64,000 nt of DNA from Bradyrhizobium sp. 132 (GTDB lineage Bacteria > Pseudomonadota > Alphaproteobacteria > Rhizobiales > Xanthobacteraceae): the NCBI RefSeq assembly GCF_023074185.1, contig NZ_JADPKY010000024.1, forward strand, positions 62,001-126,000. Direction: 5' to 3'. The notes below the pieces were generated by a model that did no database searches, had not been told where the DNA came from, and saw only the letters and a program-made list of their open reading frames with translations. The position numbers and the translations under genes are program-made. How positions within the stretch are numbered: position 1 is the stretch's first letter; the number at the start of each line of letters is the position of its first letter. This document shows, one piece after another, positions 35,909 through 43,521 of this stretch.

Positions 35909-35932
35909 ATCGGCCCCCTTCCGTCCTTGCAC

Positions 35933-35952
35933 CGGCTCTCCTGAGCCGTTAT
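35933..35952 (+). terminator. Possible short terminator after cpdR
   Basis: Stem CGGCTC / GAGCCG with loop TCCT, followed by TTAT. The stem is short and the T run weak, so it may be only a transcript-end hairpin between cpdR and tRNA-Val. Confidence 0.4.
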
Positions 35953-35982
35953 AGGGTCCCGACCCGATCTAGACGACATCTA

Positions 35983-36057
35983 GGGCGCGTAGCTCAGCGG
36001 GAGAGCACTACCTTGACATGGTAGGGGTCACAGGTTCGATCCCTGTCGCGCCCACCA
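35983..36057 (+). tRNA. tRNA-Val (anticodon GAC)
   Basis: Complete cloverleaf of 75 bases: acceptor stem GGGCGCG / CGCGCCC, D arm with GCTC...GAGC, anticodon stem CTACC / GGTAG enclosing TTGACAT (anticodon GAC at 36015-36017), T arm with GGTTCGATCC, and an encoded 3' ACCA. Reads valine GUC/GUU codons. Located right after cpdR, as I recall for other rhizobia. Confidence 0.97.
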
Positions 36058-36257
36058 TCCTTCGCTCGCGGTACCGAGTGAAGGATGCCTTGCCGAAGCC
36101 CAGCGGGCATCGGCCAAGTCCAAACAACCGAACGTGTGCGGCCCGCGCAGCCCGGACTACGCTTCACGAGATCCGGAAATCTCGTCATCCGGCACGAAAC
36201 CCCGATTACGCTTCGTCCGATCCGGGCTACGATGTGGCCTCAGATACGAGGCCGCCC

Positions 36258-36731
36258 ATGAGCGTTTCCGTCATCGAACAGGCAAAGATTCAGGCGCAAG
36301 TCCTGGTGCCGCTGGTGAAGGCGCTCCAGGCCGAACTCGGCGAGGCGCGCGCCAACGCGCTGGTGCGCACCACGCTCGGCAATCTCTATCGCGGCTACGG
36401 CGAGGAATTCTGGAAAGCCAGGAACGAGACCGATCTCGGCAAGGCCGTATCATCGGCGTTCAGGGCCTATGCCCGTGACGACGCGCTCGCCTATGACGTC
36501 ATCGAGCAGACCGAGGACGTCTTCGCGTTCGACGTGACGCGGTGCGCCTATGCCGAGTTCTACAAGGCGCTGGACGAGCCGGAGCTCGGCTTTCTCCTGG
36601 TCTGCACCGCCGATTTTGCGACCGCAGAAGGGTTCGGTCCCGACGTCGCGCTGACGCGGACGCAGACCATCATGCAAGGCGCGCCTCATTGCGATTTCCG
36701 CTACCGGCGCCATCCGGCCGGACCTCGGTGA
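36258..36731 (+). CDS. L-2-amino-thiazoline-4-carboxylic acid hydrolase family protein
   Basis: Protein of 157 residues matching the ATC hydrolase family (PF14196), which opens the thiazoline ring of ATC to S- or N-carbamoyl-cysteine. Recognisable parts are F-D-V-T-R-C-A-Y-A-E-F-Y-K-A-L, P-E-L-G-F-L-L-V-C-T-A-D-F and the end L-T-R-T-Q-T-I-M-Q-G-A-P-H-C-D-F-R-Y. The conserved Cys-containing C-A-Y and H-C-D-F segments are intact. The ATG at 36258 gives the family's usual start; the frame upstream runs into the tRNA. No carbamoyl-cysteine amidase is nearby, so the pathway is not evident, and Bradyrhizobium members often have unproven substrates. Confidence 0.85.
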   Translation: MSVSVIEQAKIQAQVLVPLVKALQAELGEARANALVRTTLGNLYRGYGEEFWKARNETDLGKAVSSAFRAYARDDALAYDVIEQTEDVFAFDVTRCAYAEFYKALDEPELGFLLVCTADFATAEGFGPDVALTRTQTIMQGAPHCDFRYRRHPAGPR

Positions 36732-36736
36732 AGGGA

Positions 36737-36988
36737 ATGCGGACCATGCGAGCGAGCTGTCTTGCCGTGGCGGTACTGTCGCTGATTGCGTCGCGGGCCG
36801 ACGCAGCAATCATCGACTGGCAGGCCGAGCTCCAGCGCTGCCGCGCGCTGCGTGAAAACGTGGCGCCACTGCTGCAGGCCGGCGAAGGAATATCCGCGGT
36901 CGGCCGCTCCAATAGATCGGTCCGTCGCTGCATCTGGATCCAGCGCATGGCGGTGCGCAAGAAAATCCCCGGCGCGGAGGTTTGGTAG
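36737..36988 (+). CDS. Small secreted protein, function unknown
   Basis: Predicted protein of 83 residues starting five bases after the ATC hydrolase stop, with a good signal peptide (M-R-A-S-C-L-A-V-A-V-L-S-L-I-A-S-R-A-D-A-A). The mature part of about 60 residues has two Cys (Q-R-C-R-A-L and R-R-C-I-W), which may form a disulphide in the periplasm, and an Arg-rich C-terminal half. An ATG at 36746 is an alternative start. It is probably co-transcribed with the hydrolase. I do not recognise a family. Confidence 0.55.
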   Translation: MRTMRASCLAVAVLSLIASRADAAIIDWQAELQRCRALRENVAPLLQAGEGISAVGRSNRSVRRCIWIQRMAVRKKIPGAEVW

Positions 36989-37023
36989 AGGCATCTGCAG
37001 GTGCACTACCCGCTGCTTGCGCC

Positions 37024-37836
37024 TCAGGATGTCGGAGCGGAAGGAGCAGTTGCTCCCCGCCAGAACGCCGTTTGCAGCGGCAACTGATGCCGGATCATGG
37101 CGACACCGTCGATGACCTTGAGGCCACGGGCCGCGCAGGCTTCCATGAATCCAGTGCGGCGGGCGGCGATGATGTCGAACACGGCACAATCCTTCGGCAG
37201 CTTGGCCGGATCCATCGGCAACGCGTCGGTCGCGTGCAGACCGAGCGAGGTGGCATTGACGCACAGGCCTAAATCGTCGAAGCGCTCCTCGAGACTGATG
37301 TCGAGATCAGGGAATTGTCCGCGCAGCTTTGCCGCCAGCGTCTCGACCGGGCCGGGCACCTCGTTGAGGATGCGCAGGCGCCTCACACCTGCCGCCGCGA
37401 GGGCATGGCAGATCGCGCGGCCGGCGCCGCCGGCACCGATCACGACGGTGCCGCGGTCGGGATCGAAGATGCCGGCCTCGCGCGCGGCGTTCAGAAATCC
37501 GCCGCCGTCGAAGGATTCTCCGACGAGTTTTCCATCGGCTTCGATCCGGATGGTATTGACCACGCCCTCGAATGTCGCGGCAGGCCCGACCTCGTCGCAG
37601 AGCTCGAACGCGGCCGGCTTGTGCGGCATGGTCAAATTGAAGCCGGCGGTGCTCGGCGACTTTGCCAGCGCGCGGATCGTCTCGGCGAGATGCTTCGGCT
37701 CGACGTCCATCGGCATCATATGCCAGTCGAGGCCCTGCTGCTCGAAATAGGGCGTGTAATGGCGCGGCGCGCCAACATGACCGGCGGGATGGGCGAAGAT
37801 GAAGACGGTGCGCGATGCGCCGGTCGGAAGCTTCAT
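37024..37836 (-). CDS. Shikimate-dehydrogenase-like oxidoreductase (substrate site altered)
   Basis: Protein of 270 residues with the AroE fold: catalytic-Lys segment F-N-L-T-M-P-H-K, NADP(H) loop V-I-G-A-G-G-A-G-R-A-I, and V-N-A-T-S-L-G-L. At the N terminus the usual S-x-S of the shikimate pocket is replaced by V21-G22-A23 (A-G-H-V-G-A-P), so both serines that hold the shikimate carboxylate are gone. It is the last gene of an ABC-transporter operon, 4 bp after a permease, not near other aro genes. It most likely oxidises or reduces a shikimate-like or polyol acid imported by that transporter; the substrate is unknown. I chose the ATG at 37836; the frame is open to 37896. Confidence 0.85.
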   Translation of the reverse strand: MKLPTGASRTVFIFAHPAGHVGAPRHYTPYFEQQGLDWHMMPMDVEPKHLAETIRALAKSPSTAGFNLTMPHKPAAFELCDEVGPAATFEGVVNTIRIEADGKLVGESFDGGGFLNAAREAGIFDPDRGTVVIGAGGAGRAICHALAAAGVRRLRILNEVPGPVETLAAKLRGQFPDLDISLEERFDDLGLCVNATSLGLHATDALPMDPAKLPKDCAVFDIIAARRTGFMEACAARGLKVIDGVAMIRHQLPLQTAFWRGATAPSAPTS

Positions 37837-37840
37837 GACC

Positions 37841-38668
37841 TCATCCCTTGACCGCGCCGGCCGTGAGCCCGCTGACGAGATAGCGGCGCACGGCAAGCGA
37901 GAAGATCAGCACCGGCGCCATCACCAGCGAGCCGCCGGCGGCGATCTTGCCCCATTCCCAGCCTTCGTAGTTCATGAAGTTGACGACGGCGACGGGGGCC
38001 GTGCGCGCATTGGTCCGGGTCAGGATCAGCGCGAAGAAGAAATCGTTCCAAGCGTAGAGGAAGCACAGGATCGCGGTCGCCGCGATCCCCGGCGTCACCA
38101 TCGGCAGCACGATCTTGGTGAAAATCGTCCGGGTCCTTGCGCCATCGACGAGCGCTGCTTCCTCCAGAGAGACCGGGATGGTGTCGAAGAACGGCTGCAT
38201 CATCCAGATGACCAGCGGCAGGTTGAAGCTGGTATAAACCAGCACCAGGCCGGTGATAGTGTCGAGCAGGCCGATCCAGCGGTAGAACAGGAAGAACGGG
38301 ATCGTGAACGCAATCGGGGGCGCCATGCGCGTGACCAGGATCGCAAAGGAGAGCGCGTGCTTGCCGCGTCCGGCCCAGCGCGACAACGCGTAGGCGGCGG
38401 GTACGCCGAGCAGCAGCGCGAGTGCGGTCGAAAACGAGGCGCTGAGCAGACTGTTGACGAAGGAAGCTGAGAACGCGCTGTGCCAGAGCGCGCTGTAGTG
38501 CTCCAGTGTCGGCGTGAAGATCAGCGGTGGCGGGAATTGCAGGATCTGGTCGTTCGATTTGAAGCTCATCTGCAACAACCAGAGGAACGGCGAGAGCAGG
38601 ATGAGCAGGGTCACCATGATCGCGGCCAGCCGGCCGGGCGTCGCCTTGCGTGAGGTGGGCGCGTTCAT
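37841..38668 (-). CDS. Sugar-type ABC transporter permease (MalG-like)
   Basis: Inner-membrane permease of 275 residues with six predicted helices and the EAA loop E-E-A-A-L-V-D-G-A-R-T-R-T-I-F-T-K-I-V-L-P characteristic of CUT1 carbohydrate importers. It starts with ATGA, overlapping the stop of the upstream permease by four bases, and is followed after 4 bp by the shikimate-dehydrogenase-like gene. With the second permease and binding protein it forms a complete membrane/periplasmic set, but no ATP-binding subunit is encoded in this operon, so a shared ATPase elsewhere must power it. Confidence 0.94.
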   Translation of the reverse strand: MNAPTSRKATPGRLAAIMVTLLILLSPFLWLLQMSFKSNDQILQFPPPLIFTPTLEHYSALWHSAFSASFVNSLLSASFSTALALLLGVPAAYALSRWAGRGKHALSFAILVTRMAPPIAFTIPFFLFYRWIGLLDTITGLVLVYTSFNLPLVIWMMQPFFDTIPVSLEEAALVDGARTRTIFTKIVLPMVTPGIAATAILCFLYAWNDFFFALILTRTNARTAPVAVVNFMNYEGWEWGKIAAGGSLVMAPVLIFSLAVRRYLVSGLTAGAVKG

Positions 38669-39561
38669 GCCATCGCCTCCCGGCGCCGTCCCATCCAGAC
38701 CAGGCCAAGGCTGACGCCGGCGACCAGCAGCAGCATCACGACCGTGACCGCGCTGGAATAGCCGATCTCGTTAGTGTCGAAGGCGAGCAGATATGCATAG
38801 TAATTGGTGACTTCAGTGACTGTGCCGGGGCCGCCGCTGGTCAGCAAAAAGATCAGCGGAAACGCCTTCACGCTGTCGATCAGCCGGAACATGCCCGATA
38901 TGACCAGGATCGGCATGATGAAGGGCAGCGTGACGTACCAGAAAATCTGCAGCGTACTGGCGCCGTCGACCAGGGCTGCTTCCGAATATTCATCCGGGAT
39001 GGTCTGCAGCGCCGCGAGAACCATCAGGAAGGTGAAGGGCAGCCATTCCCAGGTGTCGGCGATGATGATCGCGGTCAGCGCGAAATCGACGCTCGATGTC
39101 AGTGCCGGCATGGTGAAATGCAGGGCTTGTGCCGCGTAATAGAGCGGGCTGATGTCGGGCGTGTAGATCAGCTTCCAGATCACCGCGACCACGATCGGCG
39201 GCAGCACCATCGGAATCAGGAAGAAGGTGCGGGCGAACTCGACAAGGCGCGACGGCACGTTCAGCAGCAGCGCGAGCAGCATGCCGAACAACACCTGGAA
39301 CAGCACGCCCCAGCAAGACAGCTTGGCCTGCACCCACAGCGAATTGACGAAACGGGGGTCGCCGGGTAGCAGGCCGTAGTTGCGGAGCGGCGCGCTGAAA
39401 TCGGTGGCCGAGCCCGGCATCGTCAGCTGGAACGGCGTGAGGCTCGTCACGACGAGATAGATCGCCGGCAGCACGGCGATCGCGAACAGCACGATCAGGC
39501 TCGGCGTGAGCGCGAAGGCGATGAACCTGCGGCGCTCTCCGTCAATTCCACTCTCGCTCAA
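38665..39561 (-). CDS. Sugar-type ABC transporter permease (MalF-like)
   Basis: Permease of 298 residues. It starts with a short cytoplasmic segment, then six helices and the EAA loop S-E-A-A-L-V-D-G-A-S-T-L-Q-I-F-W-Y-V-T-L-P. I placed the start at the TTG at 39561, which overlaps the binding-protein stop as TTGA; the frame is open much further upstream, but that part is only the out-of-frame binding-protein gene. It is coupled to the second permease through a four-base overlap. Together they form a CUT1-type channel for a sugar, polyol or sugar acid. Confidence 0.92.
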   Translation of the reverse strand: MSESGIDGERRRFIAFALTPSLIVLFAIAVLPAIYLVVTSLTPFQLTMPGSATDFSAPLRNYGLLPGDPRFVNSLWVQAKLSCWGVLFQVLFGMLLALLLNVPSRLVEFARTFFLIPMVLPPIVVAVIWKLIYTPDISPLYYAAQALHFTMPALTSSVDFALTAIIIADTWEWLPFTFLMVLAALQTIPDEYSEAALVDGASTLQIFWYVTLPFIMPILVISGMFRLIDSVKAFPLIFLLTSGGPGTVTEVTNYYAYLLAFDTNEIGYSSAVTVVMLLLVAGVSLGLVWMGRRREAMA

Positions 39562-40910
39562 AGCTGCGTCCCGGAACGGCGCAGTGCGGCGATAGCCTGG
39601 TCCTGCGCCGCGTTCATCGCGTCCTTTGCCGGCAGCTGGCCGGTCGCGACCTGCTCGAACGCCTTGTTGAGGACGTCGCCCACGATCGGGAATTCCTTCA
39701 CGGTGCGATAGGCCATGTAGTTCTCGCCCTTGGCCGGCAGCTCCAGCACTTCGAGATAGAGCGCGCCGAGGTCCTGGCCGTTCACCGTGTTGAGCTTGCG
39801 ATAGGCCTCGCTGGTGATGATCGAGCGCCGGCACACCGAGGAATGACCGTGCTCCTTCACCAGCCGCATCGAGATGTCGGGCGAGAGCGCCCATTTGATG
39901 AATTCCCACGCGGCCTTCTTGTTCTTGGCGTTCTTGGGAATGCCGAGCCCCTGGCTATTCGACGCCGGATAATCATGCACGGGACCGGCGGGCGAGCGCA
40001 CCACGCGCGAAGTCTCCTTCACCTTGCTCTCGTCGGAGAGCAGGATCGGCGTCACCCAGGAGCTGGAATGGATGAAGATGTTGGAACGTCCCGTGAGCAG
40101 CGACTGCCGCGCCTGGTCCTCGGTATAGGTGAGCACGCCTTTCGGCGCGTTCTTCAACAGGTTCGCGTAGAACTCGATGCCTTGAATGGTCTCCGGCGTG
40201 TTCAGCGCCGGCATGATGTCGCCCGGCGGCTTGCGGAAGATGTCGCCGCCAAAGCCCTGGATGTAGGGCGGCAGGTTCCAGTGATGAAGCTGGAAGGATG
40301 TGATGCCGCTGACGCCATCGGTGCCGTTGATCTCGGCGCAGACCTGCTGGAGCTCGGCGAACGTCTTGGGGATCTTCAGTCCCTTCTTTTCCATCAGGTC
40401 CATGCGCGACAGCCCCATCAGCATCGCGCCGCCTTCCCAGGAATAGCCATAGGTGCCGCCCCTGGCGTCGCGATAGGGCACCTGCGCGCCTTCGACGAAG
40501 TCCTTGGGATTCCACTCGGCGGGCGTCAAATTGGGATCGCCGGTGAATTCGTTGAGATCGGCGAGCAGCCCCGCAGCGACCCAGCGCGCAGCGAGGATGA
40601 AGGTGACGTTGACGAAGTCGTAGGCCGAGCCGCCCGAGGACAGTTCGAGATTGGCCTGCTGGTTGTAGACCGGGAAGGCCGAGAGCTGCAGGTCGACCTT
40701 CATGCCGGTCTGCTCCTCGAATTCGGGGATGTATTTTTGCAGCAGCGTGAAGAAGCGGTGCTGGAACGAGGCGCCGTGCAGCGTCACGCCGGCAAACGGT
40801 TTTGTCTGCGCGATCAGCGGCGCGGGGAACGCGGCTAGCGCCGCGGTCGCGGCACTGGCCTTGAGCAGTTTACGGCGGGTGAGCGAACTCGCGCGCGATG
40901 CGTTCTTCAT
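39558..40910 (-). CDS. Extracellular solute-binding protein (family 1, sugar type)
   Basis: Exported binding protein of 450 residues with a twin-arginine-like leader (S-L-T-R-R-K-L-L-K-A-S-A-A-T-A-A...L-I-A-Q), often used by cofactor-free binding proteins of this group. Sugar-binding fold features are F-E-E-Q-T-G-M-K-V-D near the N terminus and K-K-A-A-W-E-F-I-K-W in the C-terminal lobe. The ATG at 40910 follows GGGAGATCAAG. It sits 30 bp downstream of the GntR regulator and directly upstream of two permeases. Aromatic-rich segments such as H-H-W-N-L-P-P-Y suggest a cyclic ligand, but its identity is unknown. Confidence 0.93.
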   Translation of the reverse strand: MKNASRASSLTRRKLLKASAATAALAAFPAPLIAQTKPFAGVTLHGASFQHRFFTLLQKYIPEFEEQTGMKVDLQLSAFPVYNQQANLELSSGGSAYDFVNVTFILAARWVAAGLLADLNEFTGDPNLTPAEWNPKDFVEGAQVPYRDARGGTYGYSWEGGAMLMGLSRMDLMEKKGLKIPKTFAELQQVCAEINGTDGVSGITSFQLHHWNLPPYIQGFGGDIFRKPPGDIMPALNTPETIQGIEFYANLLKNAPKGVLTYTEDQARQSLLTGRSNIFIHSSSWVTPILLSDESKVKETSRVVRSPAGPVHDYPASNSQGLGIPKNAKNKKAAWEFIKWALSPDISMRLVKEHGHSSVCRRSIITSEAYRKLNTVNGQDLGALYLEVLELPAKGENYMAYRTVKEFPIVGDVLNKAFEQVATGQLPAKDAMNAAQDQAIAALRRSGTQL

Positions 40911-40940
40911 CTTGATCTCCCTCAATATTGTATGCCGGTT

Positions 40941-41705
40941 TCAACGCGCCCGTCTGGTGCGGGCCTTCTCGTCCTCGGTGTCCTTTTTCTTCTGGCGCGA
41001 CATGGCCGAGACGATGTTCTGTTCGGTGAGATCCATCAGCTTGTGCATGGCCTGACGCGCGCCGTCGGGATTGCGCGCCCAGATTTCCTCAAGCACCGCG
41101 CGATGATAGGGCAGGCTCTTGCGCGGCGCGCCCGGATTGGTGCTCGACAAGTTGAACGACATCCGCAGTGCGGCTGCGACCGTGGCGCCAAAGGCAATCA
41201 GAAAGTCATTGCCCGTGGCGATGAGAATGCCGCGGTGAAACTGCAAGTCGGGCTCGGCATAGGCGACGCGGTCCATTCCGGCAGCGTCCATGCCGCGATA
41301 GGCCCGCTCGATCCTGGCAAAGTCTTCGTCCGTGCCGCGCGTCGCGCAAATCGCGCAGGCCTCGGGCTCGACGATCCTGCGGATCTCCATGATCTGCTTG
41401 GCAAACTCCTGCGTCGGCAACGCCGTCAAGGTCCAGTTCAGCAGTTCCGCGTCGAGCATGTTCCAGTCGAAGCGCGTGCGCACATGCGTGCCGGCCTTCT
41501 GCTTCGAGGCGATCAGCCCCTTCGCCTTCAGGAGCGAAAGCGATTCGCGCATCGATGCGCGGCTGACGCCGAAGCGCGACGCAAGCTCGATCTCGCGCGG
41601 CAGGGTCGCGCCTTCGCGCCACACGCCGGTGAGGATCAGCCGCGCCACCTCGCGGGCGACGTGACCGCTTGATTGCTGACTGTCCTTGCTGTCGGCCTTT
41701 GCCAC
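40941..41705 (-). CDS. GntR-family regulator, FadR (FCD) subfamily
   Basis: Protein of 254 residues with an N-terminal GntR winged helix (R-F-G-V-S-R-A-S-M-R-E-S-L-S-L-L-K-A-K-G-L-I) and a helical FCD ligand domain with metal-binding residues (L-Q-F-H-R-G-I-L, then P-Y-H-R-A-V-L). FCD regulators usually sense carboxylates or sugar acids. It is the first gene of the transporter operon and divergent from a sulfatase. Two ATGTC-N-GA(C/T)AT palindromes lie in the 168-bp gap, one beside each gene, so it probably represses both arms until the substrate arrives. Confidence 0.93.
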   Translation of the reverse strand: MAKADSKDSQQSSGHVAREVARLILTGVWREGATLPREIELASRFGVSRASMRESLSLLKAKGLIASKQKAGTHVRTRFDWNMLDAELLNWTLTALPTQEFAKQIMEIRRIVEPEACAICATRGTDEDFARIERAYRGMDAAGMDRVAYAEPDLQFHRGILIATGNDFLIAFGATVAAALRMSFNLSSTNPGAPRKSLPYHRAVLEEIWARNPDGARQAMHKLMDLTEQNIVSAMSRQKKKDTEDEKARTRRAR

Positions 41706-41729
41706 GTTGATCCGGCTCTGCTGGGTTTA

Positions 41730-41740
41730 ATGTCTGATAT
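41730..41740. promoter_or_regulatory. Candidate GntR/FadR operator next to the regulator gene
   Basis: ATGTC-T-GATAT, an 11-bp palindrome with one mismatch, 24 bp upstream of the GntR ATG. It matches the perfect palindrome at 41824-41834 and the T-GTC-N-GAC-A pattern typical for FCD-type GntR proteins. Confidence 0.65.
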
Positions 41741-41823
41741 ATTGCGGCTGCGAAGAAATGACCGGCATAAATGCGGCCGTTCTGAAGGATAATCCAGCCG
41801 AGGGCAGTTTGACAAGAATTATT

Positions 41824-41834
41824 ATGTCAGACAT
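41824..41834. promoter_or_regulatory. Candidate GntR/FadR operator next to the sulfatase gene
   Basis: Perfect palindrome ATGTC-A-GACAT, extended to TATGTCAGACATA, 39 bp upstream of the sulfatase start, where it would overlap the promoter. It pairs with the related site near 41730 across the divergent gap. Confidence 0.72.
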
Positions 41835-41873
41835 ATTTTCTCCTCTCCCAATGCCGCGTAGGACAAAACAATC

Positions 41874-43301
41874 GTGACAAAGCCCCACATCGTCCTGGTC
41901 ATGACCGACCAGCAACGCTTCGACACGATCGCGGCGACGGGCCATCCCTACATGAAGACGCCGAATCTCGATCGTCTGGTGCGTGAAGGTATCTATTTCG
42001 ATAATTGCTTCATCAATGCGCCGAGCTGCGTTCCCTCGCGCGCGGCATTGTTCTCCGGTCTCTATCCGCACGCCTCGGGCGTCCTGAAGAACGGGCAACA
42101 CTGGCAGAAGACCTGGGTCAGCAATCTGGCGGAAGCCGGCTATCACTGCGTCAATGTCGGCAAGATGCACACGATCCCCTATGACGCCAAGGCCGGCTTT
42201 CACGAACGCTTCGTGGTCGAGAACAAGGATCGCTTTTTGGAGGGACGCTGGTTCGCCGACGAGCTCGACAAGGCCTTCGCCACGCACAAGCTGACAAAGC
42301 CGTCGCGCGCCGGCTATCGCAGCCTGCCGGATTATGGCGACCGGATGGGCGCGTTCACCTGGGAGATGCCGAAGTCGCTGCATCCGGACATTTTTGTCGC
42401 CGAGACCGCGATGTGGTGGCTGGAGACCCGCCCCAAGCCGGAAGCGCTGTTCATGCAGATCGGCCTGCCCGGACCGCACCCGCCCTATGACCCCTTGCCG
42501 GAATATCTGGAGCATTATCTCGCGCGCAACGACCTTCCAGTGCCGCAGCCGACCGAGGCCGAGATCGAGGGGCTTCCGGCGTATCTGAAGGAGAAGCGGC
42601 GCCATGACACCGAGGTCGACCACGACGCGGTGTCATGGAAGCTGGCGCCGACGCACGAAGAGATGCGGCGCCTGCGCGCGCATTACTATGCCAACGTCAC
42701 CATGATCGACGAGCAGATCGGCCGCCTGATCGAGGTGCTGGAAAACAAGGGCTACCTTGACAATTGCGTCGTTGTCTTCATGTCGGACCACGGTGACAAT
42801 CTCGGCGAACACGGTCTCAGCCAGAAATGGTCGATGTACGAGCCCGTCACCCGCGTCCCGCTGCTGTTCTGGTCACCCAGCCTTCCTTCCGACGGGCGAC
42901 GGATTCAGGAAAAGTGCCAGCTGTTCGATCTGGGCCCGACCATCCTCGATCTTGCCGGCGCGCAGCATCCAAAGCCGTTCCAGGCCCGCAGCTTGCTGCC
43001 GGCGCTGAAGGGCGAGGAATGGAGTGGCCGCGAGTTCGTGTTCAGCGAGCAAGCCGGCGACGTCGCCATGACCGGCGCGCGGCTGATCACGATGGTGCGC
43101 GATGACCGCTGGAAGGTCGTGTTCATCCACGGCGCCGAGGACGGGCAGTTGTTCGATCTCGAGCGCGATCCGCTTGAACAGCGCAATCTCTGGGGTATGC
43201 CTGAGCATGCCGGAATCATCAGCCGTCTCAAGGATGCCTTTATCGACTGGCGCCAGAACAGCCTGCTGGAGACGATGGATTTGAACGCGGCGGTGCGTTG
43301 A
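41874..43301 (+). CDS. Type I sulfatase (alkaline-phosphatase superfamily)
   Basis: Cytoplasmic sulfatase of 475 residues without a signal peptide. The start V-L-V-M-T-D-Q-Q-R-F-D-T gives the Ca-binding Asp. C52 in C-V-P-S-R-A-A-L-F-S-G is the formylglycine site (C-x-P-S-R, oxidised by a formylglycine-generating enzyme encoded elsewhere). The late F-M-S-D-H-G-D-N-L-G-E-H motif completes the active site. Lack of export means the sulfate ester is hydrolysed inside the cell, after import. It starts with GTG at 41874 after TAGGAC. Divergent transcription from the GntR-ABC transporter operon with shared operators points to one pathway. The substrate is unknown; choline sulfate is only one option. 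Confidence 0.93.
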   Translation: MTKPHIVLVMTDQQRFDTIAATGHPYMKTPNLDRLVREGIYFDNCFINAPSCVPSRAALFSGLYPHASGVLKNGQHWQKTWVSNLAEAGYHCVNVGKMHTIPYDAKAGFHERFVVENKDRFLEGRWFADELDKAFATHKLTKPSRAGYRSLPDYGDRMGAFTWEMPKSLHPDIFVAETAMWWLETRPKPEALFMQIGLPGPHPPYDPLPEYLEHYLARNDLPVPQPTEAEIEGLPAYLKEKRRHDTEVDHDAVSWKLAPTHEEMRRLRAHYYANVTMIDEQIGRLIEVLENKGYLDNCVVVFMSDHGDNLGEHGLSQKWSMYEPVTRVPLLFWSPSLPSDGRRIQEKCQLFDLGPTILDLAGAQHPKPFQARSLLPALKGEEWSGREFVFSEQAGDVAMTGARLITMVRDDRWKVVFIHGAEDGQLFDLERDPLEQRNLWGMPEHAGIISRLKDAFIDWRQNSLLETMDLNAAVR

Positions 43302-43361
43302 CGGCACTCCCTCGCCCGGTCCCGGCAGGCCTAACGTATATGGCGAGGCTGCGAGAGTGCT

Positions 43362-43503
43362 CGGCCTTCATGGTTCGAGACGCGCCGTAAGCGGCGCTCC
43401 TCACCATGAGGGTCTACAGCCTTGCCGGAGGGTCTACGGTCTCGCCGCGCAACAGGACCTCATCCTGAGGAGCCCGCTAAAAGCGGGCGTCTCGAAGGAT
43501 GGC
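43362..43503. repeat. Palindromic repeat family C, copy 3
   Basis: Contains both family C arms (ggccttcatggttcgagacgc and gggcgtctcgaaggatggcc). The central part carries a partial direct repeat (gagggtctacagccttgccg / gagggtctacggtctcgccg). Lies between the convergent sulfatase and mandelate-racemase-like genes. Confidence 0.8.
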
Positions 43504-43521
43504 CACAAGGAACCGTGTCGA

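Noticed and set aside
35983..36258. An integrated element attached at tRNA-Val
   Set aside because: No integrase, no repeat of the tRNA 3' end downstream, and the following genes have normal composition.
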